DNA of 36,907 bases from Gammaproteobacteria bacterium (GTDB lineage: Bacteria > Pseudomonadota > Gammaproteobacteria > Ga0077536): NCBI GenBank assembly GCA_030830685.1, contig JAURMM010000065.1, forward strand, positions 1 through 36,907, given 5' to 3'. Positions 1-9,255 of this stretch are shown here, piece by piece. A model generated the notes under the pieces. It was not told the DNA's origin and made no database searches. It worked only from the letters and a program-made list of their open reading frames with translations. The position numbers and the translations under genes were made by a program. Each line of letters starts with the position of its first letter. Position 1 is the stretch's first letter.

Positions 1-2400
1 GAAGCCCTGCGCTGCGAGTATGAAATCCTTGCGCGCATGAGCGGGCGCGAGCTGGCAGGGCTTCGCTACAGCCCACTCTACCGGTTGACCGATGTGGCGA
101 CGGACGGTGATCCCTGGCGCGTCGTCACGGCCGATTACGTCGCAGTGGAAGACGGCACAGGCATCGTGCACATCGCTCCAGCTTTTGGTGCGGAAGACTA
201 CGAGGTAGGCCAGCGAGAGGGTCTGCCCCTGCTCAACCCGGTGGGACCTGACGGCAAGTTCACCGATGCCGCCCCGTTGGTCGCAGGGTTGTGGTTCAAG
301 GACGCCAACCGGGTGGTGAATCGCGACCTCACCGCGCGCGGCTTGCTGTACCGCCAGGATTCCTATCTTCATAACTACCCGCACGACTGGCGCAAGGGCA
401 CGCCACTGATGAGCTATCCGGTGGAGAGCTGGTTCATCCGCACCACCGCGGTCAAAGACCGGCTGGTGGCGCTGAACCAGACCATCAACTGGCAGCCCCC
501 GGCAATCCGGGACGGCCGCTTCGGGAACTGGCTGGAGAACAACGTCGACTGGGCCCTGAGTCGTAAGCGCTACTGGGGCACACCGCTGCCAATCTGGGTT
601 TCAGACGCGCCCGGATCGTCACACTTCGAGGTGATTGGCTCGATCGCTGAACTGCGCGAGAAGTGCGGACAACTCCCGGATGACGCGGCACTCGACCTGC
701 ACCGACCGTTCGTTGATGACCTCACCTGGCCCGCGCCCGATGGCGGCACCATGCGCCGGGTCCCCGATGTGCTCGATGTCTGGTTCGACTCCGGGGCGAT
801 GCCCTTTGCCCAGTGGCACTATCCGTTCGAGAACAAGGAAGTCTTTGAACGCAACTTCCCGGCTGATTTCATTTGCGAAGGCGTGGATCAGACGCGCGGC
901 TGGTTCTACACCCTGCACGCCATCGCCACCCTCGTCATGGACAACGTGGCTTTTCGCAATGTGGTCGTCAACGGACTGATTCTCGACGAGAAGGGCGAGA
1001 AGATGTCCAAATCCAAGGGCAACACCATCGACCCCTTCAAGACCGTCGGGGAGCACGGCGCTGACGTGGTGCGCTGGTATCTGATGGCCAATTCCCCGCC
1101 CTGGGACAACATGAAGTTCGCACAGCGCGGACTTGCGGAGACGCGCAACAAGTTCTTCAGCACGCTTGAGAACTCCTACCGCTTCTTCGCGAGCTACGCC
1201 AACATCGACGGCTTCCGTTTCCAGGAAAATCCGGTGCCACCGCATGCCCGCACCGAGCTCGACCGCTGGATCCTGAGTCGCCTGCACTCCACCGTTCTGG
1301 CCGTGGACACCGCGTATGCGGAATACGATGCAACGCGCGCGGCGCGTGCGCTGGAAGAATTCATCGAGGAGCTCAGCAACTGGTATATCCGGCGCTCACG
1401 CCCGCGCTTCTGGGCGGCCAAGAAGAGCGGCAATGAGCGCGATAGCCATGAGAAGCTGTGCGCTTACCAGACCACCTTCGAATGCCTGGATGCAGTCGCC
1501 CGCATGATGAGTCCATTGGCACCGTTCTTTGGCGACTGGCTGTTCCGTGCGCTGCGCGAAGGGGCTGCACACGAAGCGGTGCCCTCCGTGCACATGGCGG
1601 ATTTCCCGGCCCACGATCCCGGCCTGGTGGACCCTGCGCTGGAAACCCGGATGGGGCTCGCGCGCACGGTGGTTTCACTGGTGCTGCTCCTGCGCAACAA
1701 GGCGAAGATCAACGTCCGCCAGCCGCTGCAGCGCATCCTGCTGGTGGAGGGCTTGAGCGGTGTGCGCAACGAGGTGGTGGAGACCGTGCGCGACATCATC
1801 CTCGATGAGGTCAATGTACGGGACATAGAGTTCATCCAGGATGCGGGCGCCGTGGTCCGGCGCAGCGCCAAGGCCAACTTCAAGCGCCTCGGCGGGCGGC
1901 TCGGCAAACGCATGAAGAGCGCTGCGGCGCTCATTGCAGCCCTTGAACCTGAGGACATCAATGCCTTCCTGCGCGACGGGAGACTGGTGATCGATCTCGA
2001 GGGCGAGCCCCTGCATCTCGATACCGAAGATCTCGAAATCCTCAGCGAGGAAGTCGGTGGCTGGTCGGTCGCCCAGGAGGGCAGGGTGACGGTCGCCCTC
2101 GATACGGCCATCACGGACGAGCTGCGCCAGCAAGGTTTCGCGCGCGAGCTGGTCAATCGCATTCAGCAGATGCGCAAGGCGCTCGACCTGCCGTTGACCG
2201 AGCGGATCGCGATCGAAATCAAGGCTCCTGCGGTGTTCTGCGAGGCCATCGGAGTGATGGAAGACTATGTCAGAACCGAGGTGCTGGCAGTCTCGCTTGC
2301 CTCCGTGTCGATGCCTGCGGGTACGCTGGTGGAGGAGGTCGAAATCGGCAACCTCGCCGTCACTGTCGGACTGATGCGTCTCGGCACATCTGCCGGCTGA
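1..2400 (+). CDS. ileS: Isoleucyl-tRNA synthetase, type 2 (eukaryote-like), 5'-truncated
   Basis: Charges tRNA-Ile with isoleucine in the cytoplasm. The frame is open from base 1, so the gene begins upstream of the window; 799 C-terminal residues are visible. The fragment starts in the CP1 editing domain (GTGIVHIAPAFGAEDY near residue 55), continues through the catalytic core (DVWFDSGAMPFAQ, then the EGVDQTRGWFYTL block) to the class Ia loop KMSKS (about 335), and ends with the helical anticodon-binding region. The wording of these blocks, especially the DQTRGWFYTL segment and a C-terminus without the Cys-rich zinc finger of the E. coli enzyme, matches the eukaryote-like type 2 class rather than the usual gammaproteobacterial type 1. 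Some type 2 enzymes are mupirocin-resistant. The HIGH region lies outside the window. No lspA follows, although ileS-lspA is the common gammaproteobacterial order; the next gene is convergent. Confidence 0.96.
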   Translation, partial: EALRCEYEILARMSGRELAGLRYSPLYRLTDVATDGDPWRVVTADYVAVEDGTGIVHIAPAFGAEDYEVGQREGLPLLNPVGPDGKFTDAAPLVAGLWFKDANRVVNRDLTARGLLYRQDSYLHNYPHDWRKGTPLMSYPVESWFIRTTAVKDRLVALNQTINWQPPAIRDGRFGNWLENNVDWALSRKRYWGTPLPIWVSDAPGSSHFEVIGSIAELREKCGQLPDDAALDLHRPFVDDLTWPAPDGGTMRRVPDVLDVWFDSGAMPFAQWHYPFENKEVFERNFPADFICEGVDQTRGWFYTLHAIATLVMDNVAFRNVVVNGLILDEKGEKMSKSKGNTIDPFKTVGEHGADVVRWYLMANSPPWDNMKFAQRGLAETRNKFFSTLENSYRFFASYANIDGFRFQENPVPPHARTELDRWILSRLHSTVLAVDTAYAEYDATRAARALEEFIEELSNWYIRRSRPRFWAAKKSGNERDSHEKLCAYQTTFECLDAVARMMSPLAPFFGDWLFRALREGAAHEAVPSVHMADFPAHDPGLVDPALETRMGLARTVVSLVLLLRNKAKINVRQPLQRILLVEGLSGVRNEVVETVRDIILDEVNVRDIEFIQDAGAVVRRSAKANFKRLGGRLGKRMKSAAALIAALEPEDINAFLRDGRLVIDLEGEPLHLDTEDLEILSEEVGGWSVAQEGRVTVALDTAITDELRQQGFARELVNRIQQMRKALDLPLTERIAIEIKAPAVFCEAIGVMEDYVRTEVLAVSLASVSMPAGTLVEEVEIGNLAVTVGLMRLGTSAG

Positions 2401-2408
2401 GTGCGAAT

Positions 2409-2427
2409 CCGGGGGACTGTCCCCCGG
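2409..2427. terminator. Palindrome between convergent ileS and c-di-GMP gene; possible bidirectional terminator
   Basis: Arms CCGGGGGAC and GTCCCCCGG pair perfectly around a single T, giving a very GC-rich hairpin 8 bp after the ileS stop and 15 bp from the stop of the opposing gene. It sits exactly where a shared terminator would. There is no T-run on either side, so an intrinsic terminator is not proven. Confidence 0.45.
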
Positions 2428-2442
2428 GGAATGCCCGGGGTG

Positions 2443-4632
2443 TCAGGCGCGGCCCAGGAACAACTGCAGGGGCACCGGCCGCGCGATGGCATGTCCTTGG
2501 GCGTAGTCCACGCCCAGCTCGCGCAGCGCCTGCAGGATTGCCTCGTCTTCCACGAACTCTGCGATGGTCTGCTTGCCCATCACATGCCCGATTTCATTGA
2601 TTGACCGCACCATGGCGAGATCGATGGGATCACGAGCTATGCCACGCACGAAGCTGCCGTCGATTTTCACATAGTCCACTGGCAGGTTCTTGAGATAGGC
2701 GAAGGACGCAAAACCGCTGCCGAAATCATCGATGGCAAAGCGGCACCCGCGGCTGCGCAATGCATTGATGAAGCGCTGCGCATGCAGCAGATCCGAGATT
2801 GCATTGGTTTCCGTGACCTCGAAGCACAGCTTGCTGGTAATCGAGTGCGGTTGCCGATCAAGGGCTTCCAGCAGAAACCGCAGCAGCATCTCGTCTCCAA
2901 ACGCCTGTCCTGACAGGTTGATGCCACAGAGCTCCAGTCCCTCCAGCGCTTCCGGCCTGGCATGCAGCCAGTCCAGCGTATGTCGCACGACCCAGCGATC
3001 GATCTCCACGGCCAGGTTGTAACGCTCTGCCGCGGGCAGGAACTCACCCGGCAGGATGAGATTGCCTTCCTCGTCACGCATGCGCAGCAGGAGCTCGCAG
3101 TGGCGCCCAGCGCCGGGTTGCGGCGAGATGGGCGTGATGGCCTGGGCCATGAGTTCGAAACGTCCGTCGCGCAGGGCATCATTGATGCGCGTCACCCAAC
3201 GCATCTGGCCCCGTCGGGCAGCAACGCTGGCGTCCTCGCTGTCGTAGACATGGGAACGGTTGCGACCGGCATCCTTGGCGGCATAGCACGCCGCGTCTGC
3301 CATCCCCAGTGCGGCCGTCACGCTCTCGCAATATTCGTCCACACCGACCAGGCCCACACTGGCCGAGATGCTGTGCACTCTGCCATCCCATTCGAACTTG
3401 AAATCGAGCAAGGCCTCGCGCATCGCCTCCACCCGGGCACGCGCATCCTCAAGATCATAATCCTCGAACAGCACGGCGAATTCGTCCGCGCCCATGCGGG
3501 CTACGATATCGCGGCGCCGGACCACGGTTTGAAGCAGACGGGCCACTCCCTTCAGGAGTTCGTCACCCGCCACATAGCCACTGGTGTCGTTGATGATCTT
3601 GAACTGGTCGATGTCGAACAGGGCCAGCGCATGCTGGCTGTGCTCGATCTGGGCGCTCTCCAGAACGCGGGAAAGACGCTCTTCAAGGTGTTTGCGGTTG
3701 GACAGTCCGGTCAGTTCATCGTGAGCCGCGTGATAGGCCAGCTTGTCGGCAAGTGTGTAGGTGTCGTTGATGTCCTCACAGGTCATCAGAATCAGAGCAT
3801 CCTCGCCGCTGCCCAACAGGCGCGCCGTCTCGCGCATCCAGAGCTCATCTCCGTTGCGCTTGCGACGCCGGATCTCCCAGCGGTGGATGCGTTCCGGTTG
3901 ATCGAGCACCCCTTGCAGATATTCCTGGGCCAGTGCGCGATCGGCCTCGGCATAAAAATTGACGGCAGGCTGGTCCTGCAGGTCATAAGCCAGATAGCCA
4001 AGAGCCTGCACGCCGAAGCGATTCGCAAAGACGATGTCGAGCTCACTGTTCAGGGTGAAGCAGGTCATTGGCGTGTGGTCGTAGAGCAGGCCATAGCGCT
4101 TGTCGAGCAGGAAGTCCGTGCGAAACGTGCTCGTGTCATCCAGCGAACGCGGCGCCTGGCGCTGATCGCCCGTGGGCAGTGTGGTGTCGGGATCCCATGC
4201 GGGCGTGGCTTCGCCGCGTGGGGGCTCTACATGCGCCTGCGCCTGATGTTGTGCGTCCCGTCGGGAGAGCTGGCTGCGGATTCGCGCAAGCAGCACCGGC
4301 AACTCTCCTGGTTTGACGATGTAATCGTTGGCGCCGAGCGCCAGGGTACGTTCTATGACCCCCGTGTCGTCGCTCGCGGCGAGCATGATGATGGGCAGCT
4401 CGGTACTGGTGTAACGCTCCCGTACATGGCGCAGGACTTCGTCGCCCCGCATGCCTGGCATTTGCAGGTCGAGCAGCATGAGGTCGAAAACCTGATCGTC
4501 CAGCGCCGCCAGGGCCTGCACGCCGTCCTCTGCGGTGACCACGTGATAGCCCTTGGAGCTCAGGCGCATGGCAATGGCGCGCCTGATGGTGGCGTTGTCG
4601 TCGACGGCAAGAACGGAGGCTGGGGAGGTCAT
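2443..4632 (-). CDS. Response regulator with PAS, degenerate GGDEF and EAL domains (c-di-GMP regulator)
   Basis: 729 aa, soluble, no membrane segment. Residues 1-122 are a canonical receiver: acidic pair D11-D12, phospho-acceptor D55 in LLDLQMPG, and K107. A linker follows, then a PAS domain at about 183-295, GGDEF at 305-465 and EAL at 485-729. The GGDEF signature reads GADEF (381-385), so cyclase activity is doubtful, but the RxxD inhibitory site (372-375) is kept five residues upstream. The EAL motif reads ELL (513-515), while the residues expected for metal binding and catalysis are present: E513, N572, E605, D635-D636 in DDFGSG, K656 and E692. The likely role is a phosphodiesterase under phosphorelay control, with GADEF perhaps sensing nucleotide. 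The order resembles FimX, but FimX has degenerate receiver and EAL sites, so I do not call it FimX. It lies 35 bp after batD on the same strand and may be read through from that operon. No kinase gene is nearby. Confidence 0.93.
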   Translation of the reverse strand: MTSPASVLAVDDNATIRRAIAMRLSSKGYHVVTAEDGVQALAALDDQVFDLMLLDLQMPGMRGDEVLRHVRERYTSTELPIIMLAASDDTGVIERTLALGANDYIVKPGELPVLLARIRSQLSRRDAQHQAQAHVEPPRGEATPAWDPDTTLPTGDQRQAPRSLDDTSTFRTDFLLDKRYGLLYDHTPMTCFTLNSELDIVFANRFGVQALGYLAYDLQDQPAVNFYAEADRALAQEYLQGVLDQPERIHRWEIRRRKRNGDELWMRETARLLGSGEDALILMTCEDINDTYTLADKLAYHAAHDELTGLSNRKHLEERLSRVLESAQIEHSQHALALFDIDQFKIINDTSGYVAGDELLKGVARLLQTVVRRRDIVARMGADEFAVLFEDYDLEDARARVEAMREALLDFKFEWDGRVHSISASVGLVGVDEYCESVTAALGMADAACYAAKDAGRNRSHVYDSEDASVAARRGQMRWVTRINDALRDGRFELMAQAITPISPQPGAGRHCELLLRMRDEEGNLILPGEFLPAAERYNLAVEIDRWVVRHTLDWLHARPEALEGLELCGINLSGQAFGDEMLLRFLLEALDRQPHSITSKLCFEVTETNAISDLLHAQRFINALRSRGCRFAIDDFGSGFASFAYLKNLPVDYVKIDGSFVRGIARDPIDLAMVRSINEIGHVMGKQTIAEFVEDEAILQALRELGVDYAQGHAIARPVPLQLFLGRA

Positions 4633-4667
4633 GATTCTCTACTTAGCGGCACTGCGGCCAGAAGCTT

Positions 4668-6431
4668 TCAGGCTTGGCTCCCCTCTGATAGCCGGAACAG
4701 GCTGGGCAGGCCGTCCCGGCCCTCTGGTCGACCAGGCTTCTGGTCTGAGGAGGGGATTACAAACGATTTCAATGCGCGGCTCAGCGCGCTTCCTTGCCAG
4801 CGACTCGAGGTCGGGCCGTGGCAGGCCCGGTCCAGCTCTGCCAGCGCGGCTTCAAGTGGGGGTGCAACACGCCGCGTCAGTGCGTCGAGCGTCAATGGCG
4901 GACGCTCGGGCCACAGGGTAGCTGCCCAGGCAAGCACTGCGCGCTGACTCGCGGCAGCATCGTCTGCTGCGCAGGTGGCCTCGAGCAGTGCCATTGCGCG
5001 CGCGGTGGATTCGGGCGCGACAGGTGTCAGCATGGGTGCATGCGGTTTCGCATGCTGGCGGGGCCCGCGTTTAAGCAGCCAGAACGTCGTGATTGCCCAG
5101 CCGAGGACGGCCAGGACTGCCACGCCGAACCAGCCTGGCCAGTGGCGCCAGGACAGCAGTGCTTCGGGAGGGCGGGTGGCCGACGGCACGGGCTCCTGAA
5201 GCTCGGCCTGTGCAGGTGCCGCCGGGGGAGGGGTGGGGCGTTCGGTGCCTGGCAGCGCCTCAACCGCCATCGGACGTGAGGGTAGCTCCGCATACTCGAG
5301 CGCGTCGGTCTCCGTATTCCACCAAGGGATCGCAACGGCGGGCAGGGTTCGAGGGCCGGGACGATCGGCTACGTAGGCGATCTTTTCCTGGCGCACGGCG
5401 TTGTGCGTCTCGTCCTGCAAGGTGTCTTGCAGCTGGGGTTGATCGGGATATTGCCGCAGCCCGTCGACTGCCTGAGGAACGAGTGGCGGGAGCTGGCCAC
5501 TGGTAACGCCGCTTGCCCAGAGCGACAGGGTGCGCGAGAGCGGCTCACCCACCTTCACGGGCCCCGACTCCGGGGTCCAGAGTTCATTGAGTCGCACGAG
5601 GCGGGCGGGCAACCAATGGGCGCCGGCAGGAAATTCCGCAGGAACCGGTCGCACCTCAAGTGTGATGGGCAGCGAATCCACGCGGCGCGTTTTCACCGCG
5701 CGACCGAGCATCTCGAACAGGGAAGCAGCCCGCTCCAGCACCTGCGCGGTCACGCGGACCGGTTGGATCGTCACAGTGCCACTTTCCTGCGGATAAATCA
5801 GGTAACGGCGTTCGACCACGTCATATCGGCGGCCATTGCGCTCGCGCACATACTGCCGGTCACCCGTCAGCGGCTTCACCAGCGCATCCGCGGAAAGTTG
5901 GGGTTCGGAGAGCGAGGCGTTGCTGAGCTCGTAGCGACGCCACAGACGCACGGTGTAGAGAACTTCCTGCTGTACATAGGGCGCCGGGGGGACCGCTTCG
6001 ACTTCCAGGAACAATCCGTCGTCGCTCGCAGAGGATGGCGTGGGGCGAGGGGTTACCGTGAATGCCTTGGAGCGGAGCTCCCCAATCTGCACCGCGGGGA
6101 TTTTCACCGCACCGGTGTCCCGTGGCAGGACCTCAACCACCCACGTGGTCTTGCGGGTGTATTTGCCGTTGACGAAGGAAACGGCGTTCTGTTCGTTCCG
6201 CGCGAGAATTTCAAAATCTTCTTCCAGCACCGAAAAATCCGGCGGGGTCGAAAAATCCCCTTCGAGAGAAAAGGCGAGGCGGAAGGACTCACCTTGCCGC
6301 GGTGGATCTGGTTCCACCCCGACACTGATTGCAGCGCTGCTCGTGAGTGTGACCAGCAGGAGAGTGAGCCCGGCCAGAACGCGCAGTCGCCAGGACGCGA
6401 GACAACCTGCCAGCCGAAGCGTGCTCACCAT
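4668..6431 (-). CDS. batD: BatD-like membrane protein (oxygen-tolerance/envelope stress)
   Basis: 587 aa. An N-terminal hydrophobic stretch ending near TSSAA (about 34) is a likely signal peptide. A long beta-rich periplasmic region follows, starting VGVEPDPPRQGESF and containing the FEILARNEQNAVSFVNGKY block typical of BatD. One membrane helix lies near the C-terminus (about 420-445, after LSWRHWPGW), then a cytoplasmic tail of about 130 residues. Known BatD proteins belong to Bacteroides aerotolerance-type operons; their exact biochemical role is unsettled. The start codon overlaps the stop of the preceding batB/C gene by 7 bp, which argues for translational coupling. It is the last Bat gene of the moxR operon. 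The function is inferred from family and context. Confidence 0.9.
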   Translation of the reverse strand: MVSTLRLAGCLASWRLRVLAGLTLLLVTLTSSAAISVGVEPDPPRQGESFRLAFSLEGDFSTPPDFSVLEEDFEILARNEQNAVSFVNGKYTRKTTWVVEVLPRDTGAVKIPAVQIGELRSKAFTVTPRPTPSSASDDGLFLEVEAVPPAPYVQQEVLYTVRLWRRYELSNASLSEPQLSADALVKPLTGDRQYVRERNGRRYDVVERRYLIYPQESGTVTIQPVRVTAQVLERAASLFEMLGRAVKTRRVDSLPITLEVRPVPAEFPAGAHWLPARLVRLNELWTPESGPVKVGEPLSRTLSLWASGVTSGQLPPLVPQAVDGLRQYPDQPQLQDTLQDETHNAVRQEKIAYVADRPGPRTLPAVAIPWWNTETDALEYAELPSRPMAVEALPGTERPTPPPAAPAQAELQEPVPSATRPPEALLSWRHWPGWFGVAVLAVLGWAITTFWLLKRGPRQHAKPHAPMLTPVAPESTARAMALLEATCAADDAAASQRAVLAWAATLWPERPPLTLDALTRRVAPPLEAALAELDRACHGPTSSRWQGSALSRALKSFVIPSSDQKPGRPEGRDGLPSLFRLSEGSQA

Positions 6432-8272
6432 GGTTCACCAGACTCCTCTTGCTTGCTGTCGCGCCGTTGATACTGATAAAGAAACTTGCGACGCAACAGG
6501 CCACCCGGATCATCCGGAACCTGGCGCAACCACTGCTCGGTCGCGAGCGCCTGTTCCGCATCCCCAACACCGGCTTCCGGGCTCTCATCCTCTCCCGGTT
6601 TTATTTCACCAGGATCGGTTTCGTCGAACGCACTGCTGTCCGCTGCGTTTTTCGCGGCGTCCTCTCGCGACTGCTGCCGCTGCCCTTGCTGATTCTCGCC
6701 GGCCTCACGCGCACGCGCATCAGAGTCTTGAGACTCACCCGATTCCTTGCCAGTGTCACCACGATCGGCCTCGCCTTCCTTGCCCTCGTCACCTTGCTGA
6801 CCCTGTTCGCCTTGTGACTCCTGCTTCGCCGATTCCTGCTTGTCGCGCTCCTCGTCCTTGCGCTTTTCGGCCTCGGCCTGCTGCTGCTTCTCGAGTTCCG
6901 CCCTCACCAGATCCAGGTTGGCCTTGGCATCGGCGAATTCCGGGCGTTCCCGCAGGACGGATTCGTAGGCTTCCACCGCTCCCGCATACTCTCCGAGCCG
7001 CGCCAGCGCATTCCCCCGGATGAATTCCGCATCTGCGGATGCCTGTCCCTGGAGACTGTCCAGCGCGGCCTTGGGCTGTCCCTCCCGGTAGCGCGCGGCG
7101 GCCTGCCACAAGGGATCCGTGAAGAGGCTGGAAGCCTCCGCGTATCGCTTGGACTCGAACGCTTTCATGGCCCTTTGGTCTGGCGTCTGGAACCAGTCAG
7201 CGCGCGCCGAACCGGGCACCAGACAGGCGAGTCCGAGGACCGTCAGGCCCAGCGGCAGGGCCAGTGGAAAGAGCAGTAAGGCACCACGTCGAAAGGCCAT
7301 CAGCGAGATCAGCATCAGGGGCGGCAGCAACCAGACACCGCGCTCCTCCCAACGTTCTGCCGTCTCATCGGTGGCCACTGCGTTCTGGCGCTGGCCTGAG
7401 CGTTTGAGGAAGTCGAGCAGCGCTGGGACCTCCGTGCCGCTGGCGGTGGTAGCCAGGTATTGGCCACCGGACCGGACGCTGAGCGTGCGCAGTGCTTCTT
7501 CTTCGAGCCTGGACATCACGAGTGTGCCGTCTTCGCGGGTCACGAATCCGCCGCCTGCCTTGGGCACTGGTCCTCCGGCAGGGGTGCCGATACCGAGGGC
7601 CGAAACCCTGAAACCCGTACCCCTCACCAATGCGCTGGCCGCTGCCAGCTGTTCCGGTGCCATCCCGTCCGAAAGCACCAGCAAATCCCCCTCGTTGAAC
7701 CCGGCCTGCCGCAACAGGTTGATACCGGCAGTCAGCGCGGTGGGTGCGTTGCTGCCTTGACGCGGCATGATTACAGGCTCCAGCGCAGAAAGCTGGGCAC
7801 GCAGGGTCGCCGCGTCGGTGGTAAGGGGCGTCACCGTGAAGGCATCTGCGGCATAGGCGATGAGCGCGGTTTGTCCCCCGCGACGTTGCTCAAGAAGATC
7901 AAGAATGCGAAATCGCGCGCGCTCCATGCGATTGGGTGCGACATCAGCCGTGAGCATGGAATTGGAGAGATCAAGCATGATGACCAGCGCTGCCTGGTCC
8001 CGAAAAACAGGCTGCGGCGCGCGTTCCCATACCGGCCCGGCCAGCGCAAGACTCGCCAGCGTACCGCCGAGATACACCGGCCAGGCCCGGCGCACGACAG
8101 TTCGGGGCGGTGGCACCACCACATGAGGCAGGAGCGCTTCGTCGCACAGACGCGACCACCACAGGGCGGAAAAAGGCCGCCTCGCCCACTGCCAGCCCAG
8201 CCACGCCACCGGCAGCAGGAGCAGCAGCCAGCCGGGGCGCAGGAAATCCAATTGCGCCATGAACGCGCTCAC
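6425..8272 (-). CDS. batB: Fused BatB-BatC: VWA domain plus TPR protein
   Basis: 615 aa from a GTG start at 8272. That start overlaps the batA stop as GTGA and has GGAG six bases upstream; an ATG at 8260 (MAQLDFLRPGW) is the alternative but lies too far from the GGAG. Two N-terminal membrane helices lead into a von Willebrand A domain with MIDAS residues DLSNS, a TT after PLTTDA, and SDG. A further hydrophobic segment (LLPPLMLISLMAF, then LLFPLALPLGLTVLGLACL) is followed by tetratricopeptide repeats beginning ADWFQTPDQRAM. The tail is very rich in Glu, Lys, Gln and Asp. The VWA part corresponds to BatB and the TPR part to BatC, a fusion common in this operon type. It probably forms an inner-membrane complex with BatA for protein interaction in the periplasm. 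Confidence 0.9.
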   Translation of the reverse strand: MSAFMAQLDFLRPGWLLLLLPVAWLGWQWARRPFSALWWSRLCDEALLPHVVVPPPRTVVRRAWPVYLGGTLASLALAGPVWERAPQPVFRDQAALVIMLDLSNSMLTADVAPNRMERARFRILDLLEQRRGGQTALIAYAADAFTVTPLTTDAATLRAQLSALEPVIMPRQGSNAPTALTAGINLLRQAGFNEGDLLVLSDGMAPEQLAAASALVRGTGFRVSALGIGTPAGGPVPKAGGGFVTREDGTLVMSRLEEEALRTLSVRSGGQYLATTASGTEVPALLDFLKRSGQRQNAVATDETAERWEERGVWLLPPLMLISLMAFRRGALLLFPLALPLGLTVLGLACLVPGSARADWFQTPDQRAMKAFESKRYAEASSLFTDPLWQAAARYREGQPKAALDSLQGQASADAEFIRGNALARLGEYAGAVEAYESVLRERPEFADAKANLDLVRAELEKQQQAEAEKRKDEERDKQESAKQESQGEQGQQGDEGKEGEADRGDTGKESGESQDSDARAREAGENQQGQRQQSREDAAKNAADSSAFDETDPGEIKPGEDESPEAGVGDAEQALATEQWLRQVPDDPGGLLRRKFLYQYQRRDSKQEESGEPW

Positions 8273-9255
8273 AGGGCACTCCGTGATTGACGCCACAGCA
8301 GTATGCCCGCGCAGAGAGCCGCCAGCGCCAATGGCCAAGGGTAGAGCGCGTGAACAGGACGCAGCTGCTGTTCTCCGCGCGCGACGGGCTCCAGCAGATC
8401 GAGCTCCGCGTAGATCTCCTCCAGCGCTTCGAGATCGCGGGCCCTGAAATAACGGCCGCCCGTGGCGGCCGCGATGCCGCGCAAGGTTTTCTCATCCAGA
8501 TCGGTCGATGGGTTGACCCTGATATTCCCAAAGAGCTGGCGCACCATCATCTCGTCGGCACCTATCCCTATGGTGTAGACCTTGAGTCCGGCGCTCGCCG
8601 CCAGCCGCGCAGCGCGCTGGGGTTTGACCTGTCCCGCGGTGTTGGCACCGTCCGTCATCAGGATGACCACCTTGTGCTCGGCGTCCTGTTCCCGCAGCCG
8701 TTTGACCGCAAGACCGAGCGCGTCACCGATGGCCGTGCTGCGTCCGGCAAGACCGATGGCAGTTTCATCCAGCAGCTGTGCCACGGTCGCCCGATCATGG
8801 GTGAGGGGGGCGTTGAGGTAGGCCTGTTCGCCGAAGACCAGGAGGCCTATCCGGTCGCCTTCACGTCGTTCGATGAAGGCTTTGGCGACCGCTTTGGTCG
8901 CCACCAGCCTGTCGACAGGTTCACCCTCGAGGAGGAAATCCTCCACCTCCATGCTCTCGGAGAGGTCGACTGCCAGCATGAGATCGCGTCCGGTATCAGT
9001 TACACCGATCGGCGCTCCCAGCCACTGTGGATTGCTCGCGGCGAGCACCAGCAGCGCCCAGCCGAGCAGCGCAAGCGGCGGAAAAAACTGCTTGTACATG
9101 GGCTCATCGACGTCCGCGCCCAGATGCCGGAAATCCTCCAGATCAGGGACTCGCAGCGCCCCGGAGTCCACCGTCGACACAGCCGGTAAAAGCCACCGGA
9201 CCAGCCAAGGCAGAGGCAGGGCGACAAAACTCCAGGGCCATGCAAACTCAAGCAT
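8269..9255 (-). CDS. batA: BatA-like VWA-domain membrane protein
   Basis: 328 aa. The start MLEFAWPWSFVALPLPWL at 9255 is chosen because the upstream in-frame extension runs through the preceding gene and has no membrane-protein character. The start overlaps the stop of the DUF4381 gene by 8 bp. N-terminal helices (about 5-20 and 55-75) anchor the protein. A VWA domain follows with MIDAS motif DLSES (after LMLAVD), a central PLTHDRATV and the MTDGAN loop. A final helix near the C-terminus (HALYPWPLALAALCAGILLW) is the BatA hallmark. All metal-site residues are intact, so it should bind a divalent ion and a partner protein. It is the first of two VWA proteins in the operon. MoxR-type ATPases are thought to act on such partners. 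Confidence 0.92.
   Translation of the reverse strand: MLEFAWPWSFVALPLPWLVRWLLPAVSTVDSGALRVPDLEDFRHLGADVDEPMYKQFFPPLALLGWALLVLAASNPQWLGAPIGVTDTGRDLMLAVDLSESMEVEDFLLEGEPVDRLVATKAVAKAFIERREGDRIGLLVFGEQAYLNAPLTHDRATVAQLLDETAIGLAGRSTAIGDALGLAVKRLREQDAEHKVVILMTDGANTAGQVKPQRAARLAASAGLKVYTIGIGADEMMVRQLFGNIRVNPSTDLDEKTLRGIAAATGGRYFRARDLEALEEIYAELDLLEPVARGEQQLRPVHALYPWPLALAALCAGILLWRQSRSAL

Noticed and set aside
2443-4632. FimX, because of the REC-PAS-GGDEF-EAL order and the pilZ gene in the same window
   Set aside because: The receiver and the EAL catalytic residues are intact here, whereas FimX has degenerate ones; pilZ is more than 30 kb away.
2962-4947. A 661-codon open frame on the plus strand opposite the REC-PAS-GGDEF-EAL gene
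   Set aside because: No recognisable domain. It lies antisense to a gene with complete motifs, and long shadow frames are expected in GC-rich DNA.
5403-6470. A 355-codon open frame opposite batD
   Set aside because: Antisense shadow; the composition is not protein-like and batD on the other strand has clear signal-peptide and domain features.
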